From NCBI GenBank assembly GCA_038227745.1, contig JBBRPS010000040.1, forward strand, positions 1 through 24,129: DNA of 24,129 nt. The letters run 5' to 3'. Positions within the stretch are counted from its first letter, which is position 1, and each line of letters starts with the position of its first letter. Of the stretch, positions 23,515-24,129 are shown one piece after another. The stretch is from DASPXY01 sp038227745. Lineage in GTDB: Bacteria; Planctomycetota; Planctomycetia; Gemmatales; Gemmataceae. Made by a program: the position numbers and the translations under genes. The notes below the pieces were generated by a model, which did no database searches, was not told where the DNA came from, and saw nothing but the letters and a program-made list of their open reading frames with translations.

Positions 23515-24129
23515 ATGGCAAGGCGAGTGTACCTGCTGCTGACCGTCTCGTTGGTGCTCGCGTGCGCACGTCCCGCGGCCGCGGACGATCCCGGACAGGT
23601 GAAGCTCGACGAGAAGCGGCTGCAGAACGCCAACCTCAAGCACGACGACAAGTCGCTGCTGGAGTTCTTCCGCCACCGCACCCTCACCGACGCCGAGCGC
23701 GAGAACGTCCGGCTGCTCATCGACAAGCTCGGCGCCCGGGCGTTCCGCGTCCGCGAGCACGCCGCCGCCGAGCTCGTTGCCCGCGGCGTCGTCGTCGTCG
23801 AGCTGCTCAAGGAGCACCTCAAGGACGCCGACCTGGAGGTTGCCCGCCGCGCCGAGAAGTGCATCCAGGCGATCAAGGATAAGGACTACCCCGTCGAGGT
23901 GCCCGCCGCCGCCGCCCGCCTCCTCGTCCAGCGCCGCCCCGCCGGCACCCTCGACGCTCTGCTCGCCTACCTGCCCTTCGCCGACAACGAGAGCGTCGCC
24001 GACGAGGTGCGCAGCGGTCTGGCCGACCTTGCCGTCCGCGACGGCAAGGCCGACAAGGTCCTCGTCGCCGCCCTGAACGACAGGCACCCGGTGCGCCGCG
24101 CCGCCGCGGGCGAGGCGCTGTGTCGCGCC
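23515..24129 (+). CDS. Secreted HEAT-repeat protein, 3' end outside window
   Basis: 205 codons are open to the right edge. The ATG at 23515 has GAGGAG 7 nt upstream. The N-terminus MARRVYLLLTVSLVLACARPAAA is a signal peptide. The mature part is a clear paralogue of the upstream protein: DDKSLLEFFRHRTLTDAE matches DDAALLDFFRGRTLSSVQ, PAGTLDALLAYLPFAD matches PAGTVAVLLAYLPFAA, and both share AAAGEALCRA/AAAEALCRA. Helical HEAT-like repeats make up everything visible. A propeller half, as in the neighbour, would lie outside the window. The two genes appear to be a tandem duplication. Confidence 0.75.
   Translation, partial: MARRVYLLLTVSLVLACARPAAADDPGQVKLDEKRLQNANLKHDDKSLLEFFRHRTLTDAERENVRLLIDKLGARAFRVREHAAAELVARGVVVVELLKEHLKDADLEVARRAEKCIQAIKDKDYPVEVPAAAARLLVQRRPAGTLDALLAYLPFADNESVADEVRSGLADLAVRDGKADKVLVAALNDRHPVRRAAAGEALCRA

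Overview
The window is very GC-rich, gene-dense bacterial DNA. It has the look of a planctomycete, most likely of the Gemmata type. The signs are a DUF4058 protein, secreted PQQ-like propeller and HEAT/propeller proteins, paired zinc-ribbon/proline-rich membrane proteins, and long palindromic repeats 3' of genes. This assignment is an inference; no rRNA or other marker gene is present.

Layout. Positions 1-7580 hold a secreted glycoside-hydrolase-like protein (cut by the left edge), a small coiled-coil protein, a PfkB/RfaE1-type sugar kinase, a 1042-residue multi-pass membrane protein with Ig-like domains, and a DUF4058 protein. Positions 7619-14096 hold six co-directional minus-strand genes. 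Read 5'->3' they are: radical SAM/SPASM enzyme, small peptide ending in a Trp-His-Asn repeat, ABC exporter, GAF protein, subtilisin-like protease (ATGA overlap with the GAF gene), and deoxyhypusine-synthase-like enzyme. A good sigma70-type promoter (TTGACA, 16 bp, TTAAAT) lies upstream. I read this as an uncharacterised RiPP (ribosomally made, post-translationally modified peptide) cluster. The four W-x-N triplets in the presumed core fit three-residue cyclophane ('triceptide') chemistry. This is the most interesting part of the window.

Positions 14507-16996 hold a secreted PQQ-like propeller and a PIN-domain toxin with an overlapping antitoxin-like gene, followed by a second, toxin-less paralogue of that antitoxin. 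Positions 17185-24129 are plus-strand: a thiolase, two related zinc-ribbon membrane proteins, a proline/glycine-rich lipoprotein, a HEAT + propeller secreted protein, and a HEAT paralogue cut by the right edge.

A second theme is a set of perfect or near-perfect palindromes. They lie mostly 1-50 bp 3' of stop codons and lack the T-tract of ordinary terminators. Several share cores, and differences between two copies are compensated in both arms. One is a perfect three-way junction and another is a half copy.
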